A stretch of 64,000 nucleotides of DNA from Prorocentrum cordatum (lineage: Eukaryota > Sar > Dinophyceae > Prorocentrales > Prorocentraceae), in assembly GCA_963575745.1 (NCBI GenBank), contig CAUYUJ010003047.1, positions 241,663 to 305,662 of the forward strand. Reading direction: 5' to 3'. Position 1 is the first letter of the stretch, and each line of letters begins with the position of its first letter. Below, piece by piece: positions 51,930 to 61,590 of this stretch. The notes below the pieces were generated by a model. It saw only the letters and a program-made list of their open reading frames with translations. It ran no database searches and was not told the DNA's origin. The translations under genes and the position numbers were made by a program.

Positions 51930-52370
51930 TGAGGGGGCCCTGGGACACACGCAAATGAACATAAACAAATGATCCCAGTGCGACCCTACCTAGGGGTTGG
52001 AGGATCTAGGAAAGCAACATCTAACACTTCTGTGGAGCTAAGCTGAGCTAAGATGAGGCTAAGGTATAAGGTAAGATGAAATAAGCTAAGCTAAGATGAG
52101 ATAAGCAACGCGAAGCTAAGGAAACGTCACTGGGGGCACCGCGGGGCGGATCCTGGGGGAACCGCCCGGGGCGCATTCCACTGCCCGGCCCTTTAAGCCT
52201 CAGAGTAAGAACCCTTCTAGGCAGAGCCTAGGTAGGGAATCAGAGAATTCCCAATATCAAACAACAAAATCTGGGTTTTCGCATTCCCCCCCCCCCCCAC
52301 TTACCCTATTTTCCCAGATCTGCCCAGGAGTCGACGATTCGTTGTGTCTGTGTGTTTTTTCCCCGCCTGA
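51930..52370 (+). mobile_element. Family A element A4, interrupted by C2
   Basis: Left part TGAGGGGGCCCTGGGACACA (51930-51971), then C2, then CAATATCAAACAAC, TCTGGGTTTTCGCATTCCCC and GTCGACGATTCGTTGTGTCT to CCCCGCCTGA. Joining the flanks restores the family A order, so C2 inserted into A4. Confidence 0.85.
51972..52239 (+). mobile_element. Family C element C2, nested in A4
   Basis: 268 bp. CCCAGTGCGACCCTACCTAGG-type left end, CCTAGGTAGGGAA right end (11-bp arms CCCTACCTAGG / CCTAGGTAGGG perfect). Short GCTAAG/GATGAG array inside; shares CCTTTAAGCCTCAGAGTAAG with C1. Confidence 0.9.
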
Positions 52371-52747
52371 CCTGAGTCCATCCCCTGGGAACGTTGCCCC
52401 TGACAGGAGGCTGCCCCAAATATGCGCCGACGCAGCGCTCAGTTGTGCTTCATTGGGTCTTTTGGTCCGCAAGCGAACTCAAGTCGCAGAGCGACCCCAT
52501 CCCCCCTTTGGTGTGCCAGCGACCTTTCAAGGCCAGGCACGCTACGCAGACTCTCCACGGACGTGTCAGGGGAGGACTTGTACACTACAGGGCAGTGTCT
52601 TACACATAGGATCAATCAAACATATAAGATTGTAATACATGATTAATGTATGAATGAATTCATGCATGAACTCATCGTGTTTTAATGCTAAATCCCTGTA
52701 CTTTTAATACACGATCCGCACGCGGAGCATGTATTAAAACCGGCACT
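52371..52747. other. No gene recognised
   Basis: 52600-52740 is AT-rich with ATGATTAATGTATGAATGAA and TAATACACGATCCGCACGCG, GAGCATGTATTAAAACC, an imperfect palindrome. No gene. Confidence 0.4.
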
Positions 52748-53170
52748 GTACTCCGGATCCCTTAATAATCGTCCCCCGGGTCCGGTTTATTAAGGCGCAT
52801 TTTGGGGAAGCAGGGGGGTCCGGTTTATTAAGGCGTTTCTTGAAGCCGACGTTCAGGGGGGGTCCGGTTTATTAGGGCGCCTTTTGGGTACTAGCCCGCG
52901 GAGTACTAACCATCATCATCATCAGCATCATCATCACCGTCGTCATCGTCATCGTCATCGTCATCATCAGGTTCATCATCACCAACATCATCATCAGCAT
53001 CATCATCATGATCATCATCATCAACAACATGTTCAACATCATCGTCATCATCCTCATCATCGTCGTTATCACCATCATCACGATATGATGCGGCGGTGGC
53101 AATGAAGGTACTTCTGATGGCGATGACGACTATCGTTGTCGTTGTCGTCGTCGTCGTCGTTGTCGTTGTC

Positions 53171-53202
<32 letters not shown>

Positions 53203-53380
53203 AGTCGTAGTTCTCGTATCGTCGTCGTCGTCGTCGTCGTCGTGGCGCTCGCAATTTTGCTGGGGGGGGTCCGGAATATTAAGGCGCCCTCTGCGGGAGG
53301 GGGTCCGGAAAATTATGTCGCGAAGGAAGGGGGGGTCCGGTTTTTTAGGGGGGGGTCGATTATTAAGGGATCCAGAGTAC
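52748..53380. mobile_element. Family O element: 30-bp arms, internal GGTCCGGTTTATTAAGG repeats and triplet tracts
   Basis: GTACTCCGGATCCCTTAATA(ATCGTCCCCC) at 52748-52777 is complementary to 53351-53380 at about 28 of 30 positions. Inside, GGTCCGGTTTATTAAGGCG-like words occur three times near the left arm and about three degenerate times near the right; between them an ATC tract (52908-53092) and a GTC tract (53130-53245). No ORF beyond triplet artefacts. Confidence 0.8.
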
Positions 53381-53640
53381 GGTCGCACGGTCCCCCTGTG
53401 GGAAGAGGGCCGGCGCGTAACACTATCCCAAGACATCCCCACAGGCAAGCAAGAGGCGTCCGGCCTGCAACCCAGGCGCGGTGGCAGGGTGGGCCGAAGA
53501 GCACTGGATCCACCGCCTCCTGCGCTCTGGCCAAAGGGGTGCACGGCGCGCTGGACGTTAGATGGCTGTTGGTCCTTTTTGACAGTTCCCAGTGGGGCCT
53601 CGGCTGGTCGCGCTGGCCGCGCGGAAGAGGTGGCACGCAA

Positions 53641-53890
53641 GGTGTTCTTTCCTCTCCAGATGGCTCCAAGATGGCCTCCAAGACAGCAAACATGGCCTCC
53701 AGTACGGCCAAGAAGGCCGTAAGAGAGCCCAAGATGGCTGCAAGGTGTCTTCAAGACGGCCCAAGATGCTCCCCAGACGGCCCAACATGGCCTCAAGATC
53801 GCCTAAGGCGGCCGAAGACGCCCCCAAAGGTCTTCCAAGACAGCTCCAGAGGCCTGGTCCTCCCGGAAAACCCGAAGAGGCGAACACCAG
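53641..53890 (+). repeat. Family D words, dispersed locus 4
   Basis: GGCTCCAAGATGGCCTCCAAG, GGCCAAGAAGGCC, CAAGACGGCCCAAG, CCCCAGACGGCCCA; ~22-bp spacing. It ends directly at element C3. Confidence 0.7.
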
Positions 53891-53903
53891 CGATTTTGCG
53901 TAG

Positions 53904-54752
53904 TTCCCTACCTAGGCTCTGCCTAGAGGGTTCTTACTCGCTGGGCTTAAAGGGGCCGGGCAGTGGGCCCCGCCCCGGGCGGTTCCCCCGGTCCCTGCCC
54001 CGCGGTTCCCCCAGTTGCGCCCCCTTTACCTTAGCTTTGCGTATCTCATCTTAGCTTAGCTTAGCTTAGCTTAGCTTAGCTCAGCTTCATCTTAGCTGTA
54101 CTTAGCTGTAGCTTGGCTTAGCTTAGCTTAGCTTAGCTTAGCTTCGCTTAGCTTAGCTTAGCTTAGCTTCGCTTCGCTTAGCACATCATAGCATAGCCCA
54201 GCATAGCATATCATAGCATAGCATAGCATATCACAGCATGGCATATCATAGCATATCATAGCATAGCGTAGCATAGCACAGCATAGCGCAGCATAGCATA
54301 GCATACCGTAGCCTAGCATAACGTAGCGCAGCCTAGCGTGGCATGGCATAGCGCAGCATAGCATCGCATAGCATAGCATAGTGCAGTATATCATCGCATA
54401 GCACAGCATAGCATAGCATAGCAGCAAAGCAAAGGCAAAGCAACAGCAGCAACAGCAAAGCAAACCACAAGCAACGCGAAGCAAAACAAAACAACATCAA
54501 AAGCGAAGCAAAGGAACAACACATCAAACGCAATGTGCAACAGTACGATCAGAGAGCCCACCCGGTGAGAGAATGCAAAAACATGCGTGTGTCTGCGCGA
54601 AGGCAAAGCAAAAACAAAACCAAGCAAAAGCAAAAACAAGCAAAAGCAAAGGCAACTACGACGATGAGGAGGTTGAGGAGGACGGCGTTTACCGTTACTA
54701 CTAATGCTGCTTTCCTAGGGGCTCCAACTCCTAGGTAGGGTCGCACTGGGGT
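53904..54752 (-). mobile_element. Family C element C3 (long, inverted)
   Basis: 849 bp, opposite orientation to C1 and C2. CCCTACCTAGG at 53906-53916, CCTAGGTAGGG at 54730-54740, outer end TCGCACTGGGGTA. Interior array drifts from CTTAG pentamers (54040-54180) to ATAGC pentamers (54181-54420), then to GCAAA words (54421-54660). Confidence 0.9.
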
Positions 54753-54774
54753 AATTCTTGAAAGGATTCGGGCG

Positions 54775-55320
54775 TTTGCTCATTTTCGGCTTTCCGACGG
54801 ACCAAGAAGGCCCCAGAAGCCACCAAGGTGGCCCCAGGAGCGCCCACGAGGCCTCCGAGGGGTGGCCCTCGGAGGGCCCAGCATGCCCCGAAGGCAGCCC
54901 CGCAGGGGCCCCTATATACGGCCCACGGAGCCTCCAAGACTGCCCCGAAGCGCTCCAGGAGGGCCCCAAGTCGGCCCAGGGAGGCCCCCAAGATAGCTTC
55001 ACGTGGCGTCAGTGGGACCCCAAGACTGCCCCGAAGTGCTTCCAGGAGGCCCCGAGTCGGCCCAGGGAGGCCCCCAAGACAGCTTCGCGTGGCGTCCGTC
55101 GGGCCAGGAGCGCCCCCAGGCGGCCAAAGTGCCGCCCAAAGAAGCGCCCCAAGGCCCCCGCGAGGCCGCTCCAAGAGGCCTTCAAAAGCCCCGCGGGGAG
55201 GCGCGCCCGGGAGGCGCCGAGCGCCCAAAAAAGCTCCCAGGAGTCCTCCTCCTATGCCTCCTCCTCCTCCTCATCCTCCTCCTCCTCCTCCTCCTTCCTC
55301 CTCTCCTCCTCATTTTTCCT
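54775..55320 (+). repeat. Family D words, dispersed locus 5, then TCC tract
   Basis: GGCTTTCCGACGGACCAAGA matches the junction of the 428-bp satellite, then GGCCCCAGAAGCCACC-type words; a ~112-bp block (CCCCAAGTCGGCCCAGGGAG) is duplicated (54970 and ~55045). TCC triplets at 55243-55313. Confidence 0.7.
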
Positions 55321-55919
55321 CATTCGTCCTCTTCCTCTTCCTCCCCCAAGTGTTCCGCGAAGGGTTCCCACAATGGCTGGGAGGACACACACACACAACC
55401 CGATAGCGCGGCCGAGCCCTGGCCACAACGTTCGGCCGCACAGGCGCTTCCACAAGGAAGGGGGAGGCGGTGCTTCGCCGTAGATGGGCGTCTTCCATAC
55501 GGCACCGGTTGTGTCGATCTCTCGCGCCCACCGCCGCCCCGATCTGGCGGGAGGGGGGGTCCTCGGCGATCGTGCTCGCCTGGTAGCATGGGGAAAGCGG
55601 GTCTGGAGGGAAACAGGCCCTGGACCCAAGGGCATCTCGCCAGGGACGAAGTCTTCATCCTGCGTCGTTTTCTCATGGTCCCGTCGCCCGTGGAGGGCCC
55701 CGAGGGCCCGAAAACGGCGCCACACCTCAGCACCCCTCCCCCGCAGGACCCGCTCCGCCCCTGGCGAGGGAGCGGCGCTCTTCTGGCCGCCGGGTGCCCG
55801 ACGAGCACGACTGCGGACCCACCCCCAGCCCCCGACGCCCGAGGCCCCGCGGGGCCCCCGCCTCGCGCCCACCCCTCCCCTCGACGCCTCCGCGAGCAGC
55901 GCGGGCCCCTCCCCGGCCC
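55321..55919. other. No gene recognised
   Basis: GC-rich; frames on both strands are long only because of flanking repeats. Confidence 0.4.
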
Positions 55920-56015
55920 GCCTCCCTCCCTCCCTCCCTCCCTCCCTCCCTCCCTCCCTCCCTCCCTCCCTCCCTCCCCCCCCCCCTCCCACCCTCCCTC
56001 CCTCCTCCCTCCCCG
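55920..56015. repeat. (CCCT)n tract
   Basis: CCTCCCTCCCT tetranucleotide run then C-run: the one long tetranucleotide array in a window dominated by triplets. Confidence 0.95.
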
Positions 56016-56574
56016 CCGAGCTCGCCCCCCGGGGCCCGGGGGGCCTCGCGCACGCGCGGCGCGCGTGCGCGCGCGCGGCGCGCCGGGGGGTCCTCCACGA
56101 TCGTCTTCGTCTGGGTGTTCAGGGTCACGCGGACCCCGGCGAGCACGTCCGGGCCCCCGTGGCCCTCCTCGCGCCGCGCGGTGGCTGCCGCAGCCGCCGG
56201 TCGCCCTCGCGCCCTCGTCGCGGGGAGGAGCGGGTGGAGGAATGAGGGGGAGGGCGAGGATGAGGAGGAGGCAGGAGATGCGGAGGAAGAGGAGGAGGAG
56301 GAAGAAGAGGAGGAGAAGAACCAGCGCAATTCCAAGACGCATCAACGATACCCGCCAGATACCCTCCCTTCACATTCCCCCGTTCACAGGTTCCAACAAC
56401 ACACGATGCGCATTGCTAGGAAGGTCCCATTGGAAAACAACTTGTGAGACTCGTCGCTTGTGCCAAAACACTATAATTGGGATTGCAGTGCCGCGAATCA
56501 ACTTGACGGTTGCATCCAGACAATCCAACACGGTGCCAGAACGCCACTCCTGGGACTTCAGCCAAACGAAATAA
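56016..56574. other. Unassigned with GAG tract
   Basis: GCGCGCGTGCGCGCGCGC near 56055-56080; GAG triplets at 56228-56322, followed by CCAAGACGCATCAACGATAC, which resembles the GATGCATCAACGATGC word of the 3846-5409 repeat. No gene recognised. Confidence 0.4.
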
Positions 56575-56830
56575 TGAAACTGTTGCAAACGTCTAAGACG
56601 AATGTACGCGCTGCGAGAGCGAGAGCAACGGTTTCACCATGAACCTTCCTCTCTACTTGAAGCTGGTGAGGCTGATGCAGAATTTTAAAACATTTTTGTG
56701 CGGCGCTGAAACAACAGCCACATGCAAGAACCAGCCGCCCTCCATCCTTGAAGCTGCAACGAATGCGCGCGGCGCGAAGGCGAGAGCCACATTGTGAAAA
56801 CGAGCCGCCCTCCACTATCAAAACTAAAAC
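56575..56830 (-). repeat. Family L degenerate tandem repeat, locus 2
   Basis: Reverse complement of the L1 words: GGCGCGAAGGCGAGAGCCAC, ATTGTGAAAACGAGCCGCCC, TCCATCCTTGAAGC. About two units. Confidence 0.75.
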
Positions 56831-57035
56831 AAACTAATTCAAATGTCCGGCGTCAGGATCATAGATGGTGGCGAAGTCTGAGGCGAAACGCCCAGCCCGC
56901 CCTACTAACACGTGGCGAGGCGCGGCAGGGAGGAGTTACTTACAAGGGACACTGATGAAGAGAAGGGAGAATGATGAGGAAGAAGAGGAGAAGGATACGA
57001 AGAAGGAGGAGGAGGGCAAGGAGGAGGGGGCGGCC

Positions 57036-57190
57036 TCTAGGGGCCACTGACGGCCCAAGCGCGCTCCAGAACGGGCCAGAAGGCTCCCAAGACTGCCCAA
57101 GATTTGCCCAGCCCAAGGACTCTCCCAAGAATGCCCAAGAGGGCCCGCCCCAGAACCAAAAGACAGCCCACAAGCGCAATCCAACCCCTC
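57036..57190 (+). repeat. Family D words, dispersed locus 6
   Basis: CTGACGGCCCAAGCGCGCTCC, GGCTCCCAAGACTGCCCAAG, CAAGAATGCCCAAGAGGGCCC. 57191-57805: mixed sequence, nothing recognised. Confidence 0.65.
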
Positions 57191-57805
57191 TTGCCCGGGG
57201 ACCAAAGTGCCCCAACCTAAATCGAGCCATGTGTCCGGGGAGCTAGAGGAAGAATCCCCAATCGACGCCAGTCCATGTTTTCCTGAAGGCAGAGCGAGAA
57301 TCTTCAAGGGAACACATTGCGCCATACAGTCAGAACAGACACCAAATCATTCTGCACCTCGCACAACACCCCGCATGTTTGTCAGATCACTCGAACTAGC
57401 TACTTCGCACTCCCAGAACGTTTTCCGCAAGGATTGGAGGACTGGCCATGACCGTACGCAACGAAGAGGCCTAATGGACATTCAAAGAGTCCGAAGGTCC
57501 TGCTGAACCCCTCGGCTGCGGCCGACTGAATAATGGTGGTGATTGGCAATGGGCGTCTCCGATAATCAACTACCGTGTCCAACGAGCTTAAGTTGCGTCT
57601 GAAACGCGGCCGTCTCCTATATGCGATACGCGGTGCACTCGCAGAGCACCGCAAGTTGCATGATATCTCTGCTTGGATATGGATGCCGTCGCAGTACGCA
57701 TCTGGGTGTCCGCCCACGCAAAGCGCTTCGAACGTAGACGCGCCCTAAACGCCTCAGGCCGCGGAGGCCTCCGCCAAACGTGAACGTCGTATAAAAAGCA
57801 TTGTC

Positions 57806-58300
57806 GCACGACCCTCCCGCCCTGCCCACCCTCCCGCCCTCCCACCCGCCCGCCCTCCCGCCCTCCCACCCGCCCTGCCCACCCTCCCGCCCTGCCCACC
57901 CTCCTTGTCACTGTCCCTTCCCGCCTGCCCACCCTCCTGCCGTCGCCACGCCGGCCCTGGCATCCCGCCCGTGGACTCGTGGTCTGGCTGCTTCTCCCCG
58001 CCGCTCTGCCCTCTTCCCCTCGGCAGGCAGCGCTGCCTGCTGGGCGCAGGCGGCAGGACGCTCCCGCCTCGAGAGCCAACGAACGAAGTCCCGCCTCGAG
58101 AACCAACGAACGAAGAAATACTCGAGAACCGCGTCGAGCACCACGAGATTCGCCTCGAGAACCTTGAGAACCACCTCGAGAACCGCCTCGAGAACCAAGA
58201 TCCGCCTCGAGAACCTCGAGATCCGCCTCGAGAACCACCTCGAGGGCCAGAGTCGCGATCCGCCTCGAGAGCCAACGAGCGAAGAAGTACTTCCAAGGGC
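57806..58300. repeat. Two minisatellites (CCCTCCCACC-type and CCTCGAGAACC-type)
   Basis: 57810-57905: CCCTCCCGCCCTGCCCACC words. 58065-58270: CGCCTCGAGAACCA words every 12-18 bp, giving many XhoI-like CTCGAG sites and a forward frame with a heptad look (ENHLENRLENQ), which I attribute to the repeat. Confidence 0.8.
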
Positions 58301-58394
58301 ATGGCGGAGGCGGCTGGAGCCGCGGCCGGCCAAGCGGCCGCGAGAGGGGCCGACGACCGACGACGAGGGCTAACGACGTGGGAGGGCGACGAGG

Positions 58395-58470
58395 ACACCA
58401 CGACGACGACGACGACAACGAATGTGGTGACGACGATGACGAGAAGCGACGACGACGACGATGACGAGCG
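58395..58470. repeat. (ACG)n tract
   Basis: CACGACGACGACGACGACAAC and ATGACGAGAAGCGACGACG triplets. Confidence 0.85.
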
Positions 58471-58473
58471 AGG

Positions 58474-58827
58474 ATGGCGAACGACGGCTCGGGCGGGGCG
58501 CCGAACGGTGCCCAGGGAGGGCGGCGGGCGGTCCGTCACGCCGAGTCTCTGCCGGCACTGGTCCTGCAGGCTCTTCACCTGGGGGGAGGCGGCGACGGCG
58601 ATGCCGCGCTGGAGCCTTGGCCTTCGAACTCTTCCCCCGGGCCGCGCCTGCACCACGGTCGTCGGCACCGCCTCTCCTCGGTATTCGGCCCGCGGTTCGA
58701 GGTTTCCGCCTGGCGTGAGCCGGTGGCCGACTCCGTGGCCGCCCCGTGCGCTGGCTCGCGGCTCCAGTCGTTGGGCCGCCTGGTGCGCGCTCGTGACCGC
58801 CTCGTGGTCGCTCCCCGTTCAATATAG
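58474..58827 (+). CDS. Possible small protein, hypothetical
   Basis: A 117-codon frame from the first ATG after an in-frame TGA (58462-58464) to TAG. Codons end almost wholly in G, C or T and composition is protein-like (ESLPALVLQALHLGGGGDGD; SSVFGPRFEVSAWREPVADS). No domain, signal peptide or membrane segment recognised. Two minus-strand frames (58668-57754, 59044-58370) cover the same bases and are longer, with similar G/C third positions, so the choice is uncertain. It lies between an ACG tract and the repeated coding block at 59158. Confidence 0.3.
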   Translation: MANDGSGGAPNGAQGGRRAVRHAESLPALVLQALHLGGGGDGDAALEPWPSNSSPGPRLHHGRRHRLSSVFGPRFEVSAWREPVADSVAAPCAGSRLQSLGRLVRARDRLVVAPRSI

Positions 58828-59157
58828 CTGGCAGTCGCACCAATGATGTGATGCGGTCCAGCCTACTTGGCGTAAGCGGCAGCACTGCACCACGCGTGAC
58901 CACCTCCCATGGGACGCACAGAGGCCATGCTAATACTATATGCTCTCCTTGGAGGCGCGCGTCCGACCCGAACATATAGTACACCCATCTTGTAGTGTCT
59001 CGTTTCCCGAGCGGCGTGGCCAGAAAGCGCCCGCCACCACGCATATACTATAAGATTTCTCGGTGCGCGCGTCGCCCCTGGGGGCGACGCACATAGATTA
59101 TAAATATGTTTGGGCAACGCCGATCCCATGCCCGTGCAAACATCCCACCCACCCACC
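58828..59157. other. Unassigned; short inverted repeats
   Basis: ATACTATATG (58933) against CATATAGTAC (58971), and GCGTCGCCCC/GGGGGCGACGC (59077-59098, nearly perfect hairpin). No gene recognised. Confidence 0.45.
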
Positions 59158-59575
59158 CATTACCCCGCAGGCATTGCCTCATGAGGCAGCAATGACGACG
59201 GCAAAGACGATGTCGACCCCTGCCGCCGCGGTTGCGCTGGATGCTTGGCCCTGGCCGGCGCATCTCTGCGACCGCGCGCGCAAGCTCGCGCGCAGGGCGG
59301 TCAGCTGGTTTGGCACAGCCGATGCGACCGCGATGACGCTTACAGTGGGCAATGTCCCAACTCGTCTCGAAGGCCGCGCTGGCGCGCGGGCGCTTCAAGG
59401 CGGGCCGGTGGCTCGGGCGGGCGCGAAATCATGATGACGTCGACAACGGCGGCAACGATGTTGACAGTCCTGGTTGTGGTAGGGATGATGACGATAACGA
59501 CGGCAACACCAGTGGCGCCGTGGATGCTGGTGACGACGATGACGACTGTGATGGCTATGAGCCGGCGACGTAAAC
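59158..59575 (+). pseudogene. Repeated coding block M, copy 1
   Basis: Unknown protein family. The forward frame from the ATG at 59191 reads MTTAKTMSTPAAAVALDAW then PAHLCDRARKLARRAVSWFG and MTLTVGNVP. A diverged copy on the minus strand at 61590-61935 encodes the same pattern (AAA.A...W.W..HLC.RA..L.......SWF....A..LTVG.(V/I)P). Within LTVG all four codons differ at the third base only. Downstream a second frame, RGRFKAGRWLGRARNHDDVD, leading to an Asp-rich tail that stops at TAA (59571-59573), is also shared. The two parts are in different frames, so an intron, a frameshift or decay lies between. No membrane or catalytic motif recognised. Confidence 0.45.
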
Positions 59576-59640
59576 AATCAAATGATTATGGCGGCAACAG
59601 CGGTGATTGCCGATGATGATGACGTGATGCGGCGGCGCTG

Positions 59641-60009
59641 ATGCGGGTGATGGCTAGGAAGTGCGCTCGCGCGGACATCCCAAAAACCTGGCAAGCCTTT
59701 GCGGTGGAAAATGCGCATGGCTCCGCCGTTGGAATAAATAAAAACGCCAGTCCACAGACGTTGCGTCGACGGTGCCGCCCCCGGACCCCCTATTTCAACG
59801 TTGCGTTCGCGGCCGTTGTCGGGGTGCAAACATCGGCCTGGAAAAAACGCCCAAAACTCGACGACCAAGGCAACCCCGTTTTCAACACTGAAATTTGGGG
59901 GCACGAGGGTCTGAGCAGAGCAGCGCTGTCCAGTATGCCTGGTGGGCGTTTTGTGCGCCAACGGCGGTTCCTCATGCGTTTGACATACCTCTCGTGTGAA
60001 CCGCTTTGA
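59641..60009 (+). CDS. Hypothetical 122-residue protein or fragment
   Basis: Not recognised. ATG to TGA frame with protein-like composition and no low complexity: ARADIPKTWQAFAVENAHGS, TPYFNVAFAAVVGVQTSAWK, RPKLDDQGNPVFNTEIWGHE. Base composition is lower in GC than the 44746-46133 block. It follows copy 1 of block M by 66 bp on the same strand and ends 89 bp before element A5. It could be a downstream exon of the same gene, a fragment of an old mobile-element protein, or chance. Confidence 0.35.
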   Translation: MRVMARKCARADIPKTWQAFAVENAHGSAVGINKNASPQTLRRRCRPRTPYFNVAFAAVVGVQTSAWKKRPKLDDQGNPVFNTEIWGHEGLSRAALSSMPGGRFVRQRRFLMRLTYLSCEPL

Positions 60010-60097
60010 ACAAAAATGGTGTGAAATTGTTGCAGCACGGGCGCGATCTCTCTCGTTGCTCAGGAGCTGGGCCTGTCTGTCAGTATGGCGGCTATGT

Positions 60098-60258
60098 TGA
60101 AGGGGCCCCAGGACACACAAGTAAATACACAAATGAAGAGATTCCCCATCTTTTCCCATATTTTTTGATTTTTTGTCTCCCCCCCCACTTCCCATATTTT
60201 CCCATACTTTCTGGGGAATCGACGATTCATTGTGTCTGTGTGTTTTCTCCCCTCCTGA
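60098..60258 (+). mobile_element. Family A element A5
   Basis: 161-bp copy, TGAAGGGGCCCCAGGACACA to CCCCTCCTGA, with TCCCATATTTTCCCATAC inside. Confidence 0.85.
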
Positions 60259-60435
60259 TCTGTGGCCGCCGTCGCCGTCCCATGGCCGCCCCGTCGCGGC
60301 CCCGTCGCCTGGACCAGCCTGTCGGTCCGGCGGCCATGTGGCCACCGTCGCAGCCCCGTCGCCGCCTCGCCGCCGCCCCAAAAATGCACAACATAGATTC
60401 TTCTTTCGGAGAACATATAATGATCTAGCCCTTAG

Positions 60436-60672
60436 TGGGCCCTGGAAACGACAGGGCCGTTTTTTTACCGGTTCCGTTCTGCCGTTTTTTTGCCGGTTCC
60501 GACGCCGTTTTTTTACGGTTCCGTCGCCGTTTTTTGACCGGTTCCGGCTCTGGTTCCAATCCTGGAACCGTTTTTTTGCCGTTTCTGGTCGCCGTTTTTG
60601 TTGCCGTCTCCATTGTCAGAAGACATTTTTCTGGAAGCGGTGAAAAAACGGCCTTGCCGTTTCCAGGGCCCA
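60436..60672. mobile_element. Family N element with ~30-bp arms and CCGTTTTTT repeats
   Basis: TGGGCCCTGGAAACGACAGG(GCCGTTTTTT) at 60436-60465 is complementary to 60643-60672 with two mismatches; GATCTAGCCC also recurs outside both arms in inverted order (60422, 60676). Inside, GCCGTTTTTTTGCCGGTTCC words repeat every ~27 bp. Confidence 0.85.
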
Positions 60673-60879
60673 CAAAGATCTAGCCCCCCTGGGGTTAACC
60701 GTACCATTTTTCATGGGCCAATGTACACACTATTCTGCCCCATCGTCCATCCGAAACCCAAATTTATACCATCCCGGGCGGGCCGGTGTCGCCCACCCAG
60801 CATCCTCTGCAGAACAATATATACGCTCGCGAACGTTTATCACAAATCACCCGTTTTCAACGACCCGTCGAACAAACTA

Positions 60880-61590
60880 ACACGGAGTGCAGGCGCACAT
60901 GCCGAAATGCTTCAAAAAACATGAAATGTCGTAACGATTTCGAAATCCAAAACCACGAACAAATATGAATACACATGGCTTCGCTACAAGGGTTTAAAAA
61001 ACAAGCCTGCGCCCGCGAACTTGCGATTTCAAAACAAAACCACAGGTTGTTCAATCTTCATAAGAATGCTACCGAAACGGCCTCTCGCGCGCGCATGTCG
61101 AAATCGTTCGAACATTTTTTTTGCGCGCGTGCTGTCGCAAGATTCGCTGGCAACAAATGGGACGACGTGCGCACGCGCGCGTCGTCGCACACGCGTGCCG
61201 GAATCCGTCAAAAACAATAGGTGCCGTAAACAAATCGCAAAAAAACTGGTACCCCGAACACATATCGAAAAATACTGTTTTGCAACATCTGTTGTATGTT
61301 GACTTATCCCGTTCTTTTTATTATTATTGTTATTATTATTATTACTATATATAAACCTGCTTTCGCGGTCTTGCGGGTTCTCCAGAAAACCATCGGTTGC
61401 TCAACATGGTCATCAGATTCTGCTAAGCGGGCCTTTCGCGCCGCCGCATGCCGAACTCATTCGAACGCCCTTGTGCGCGTGTTGGGGGGGGGGGCACGAC
61501 CCGTGTCAAATAACACCACGCGGGCCACTCGTGCGCGCCGGTTGCGCGCGCATGTCGAAATCCTCCAAAAGCCTTCATCGCCGACGCGTG
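60880..61590 (-). repeat. Degenerate dispersed repeat GATTTCGACATGCGCGCG
   Basis: On the minus strand the phrase TTCGAACGATTTCGACATGC, GCGCGCGAGAGGCC recurs in diverged form around 61565, 61460, 61105 and 60905, each translating as F..FRHARA or a near match, and GAACAACCTGTGGTTTT recurs at 61050 and 61405. Unit length is irregular (~100-400 bp). Also a TTATTATTATTA microsatellite at 61318-61350. 60673-60879 holds nothing recognised. Confidence 0.55.

Noticed and set aside
52600-52740. Replication origin in the AT-rich stretch
   Set aside because: Only base composition supports it; no recognisable motif.
58065-58300. Coiled-coil protein ENHLENRLENQ
   Set aside because: The heptad look follows from a CGCCTCGAGAACCA minisatellite; unit spacing varies and frames break.
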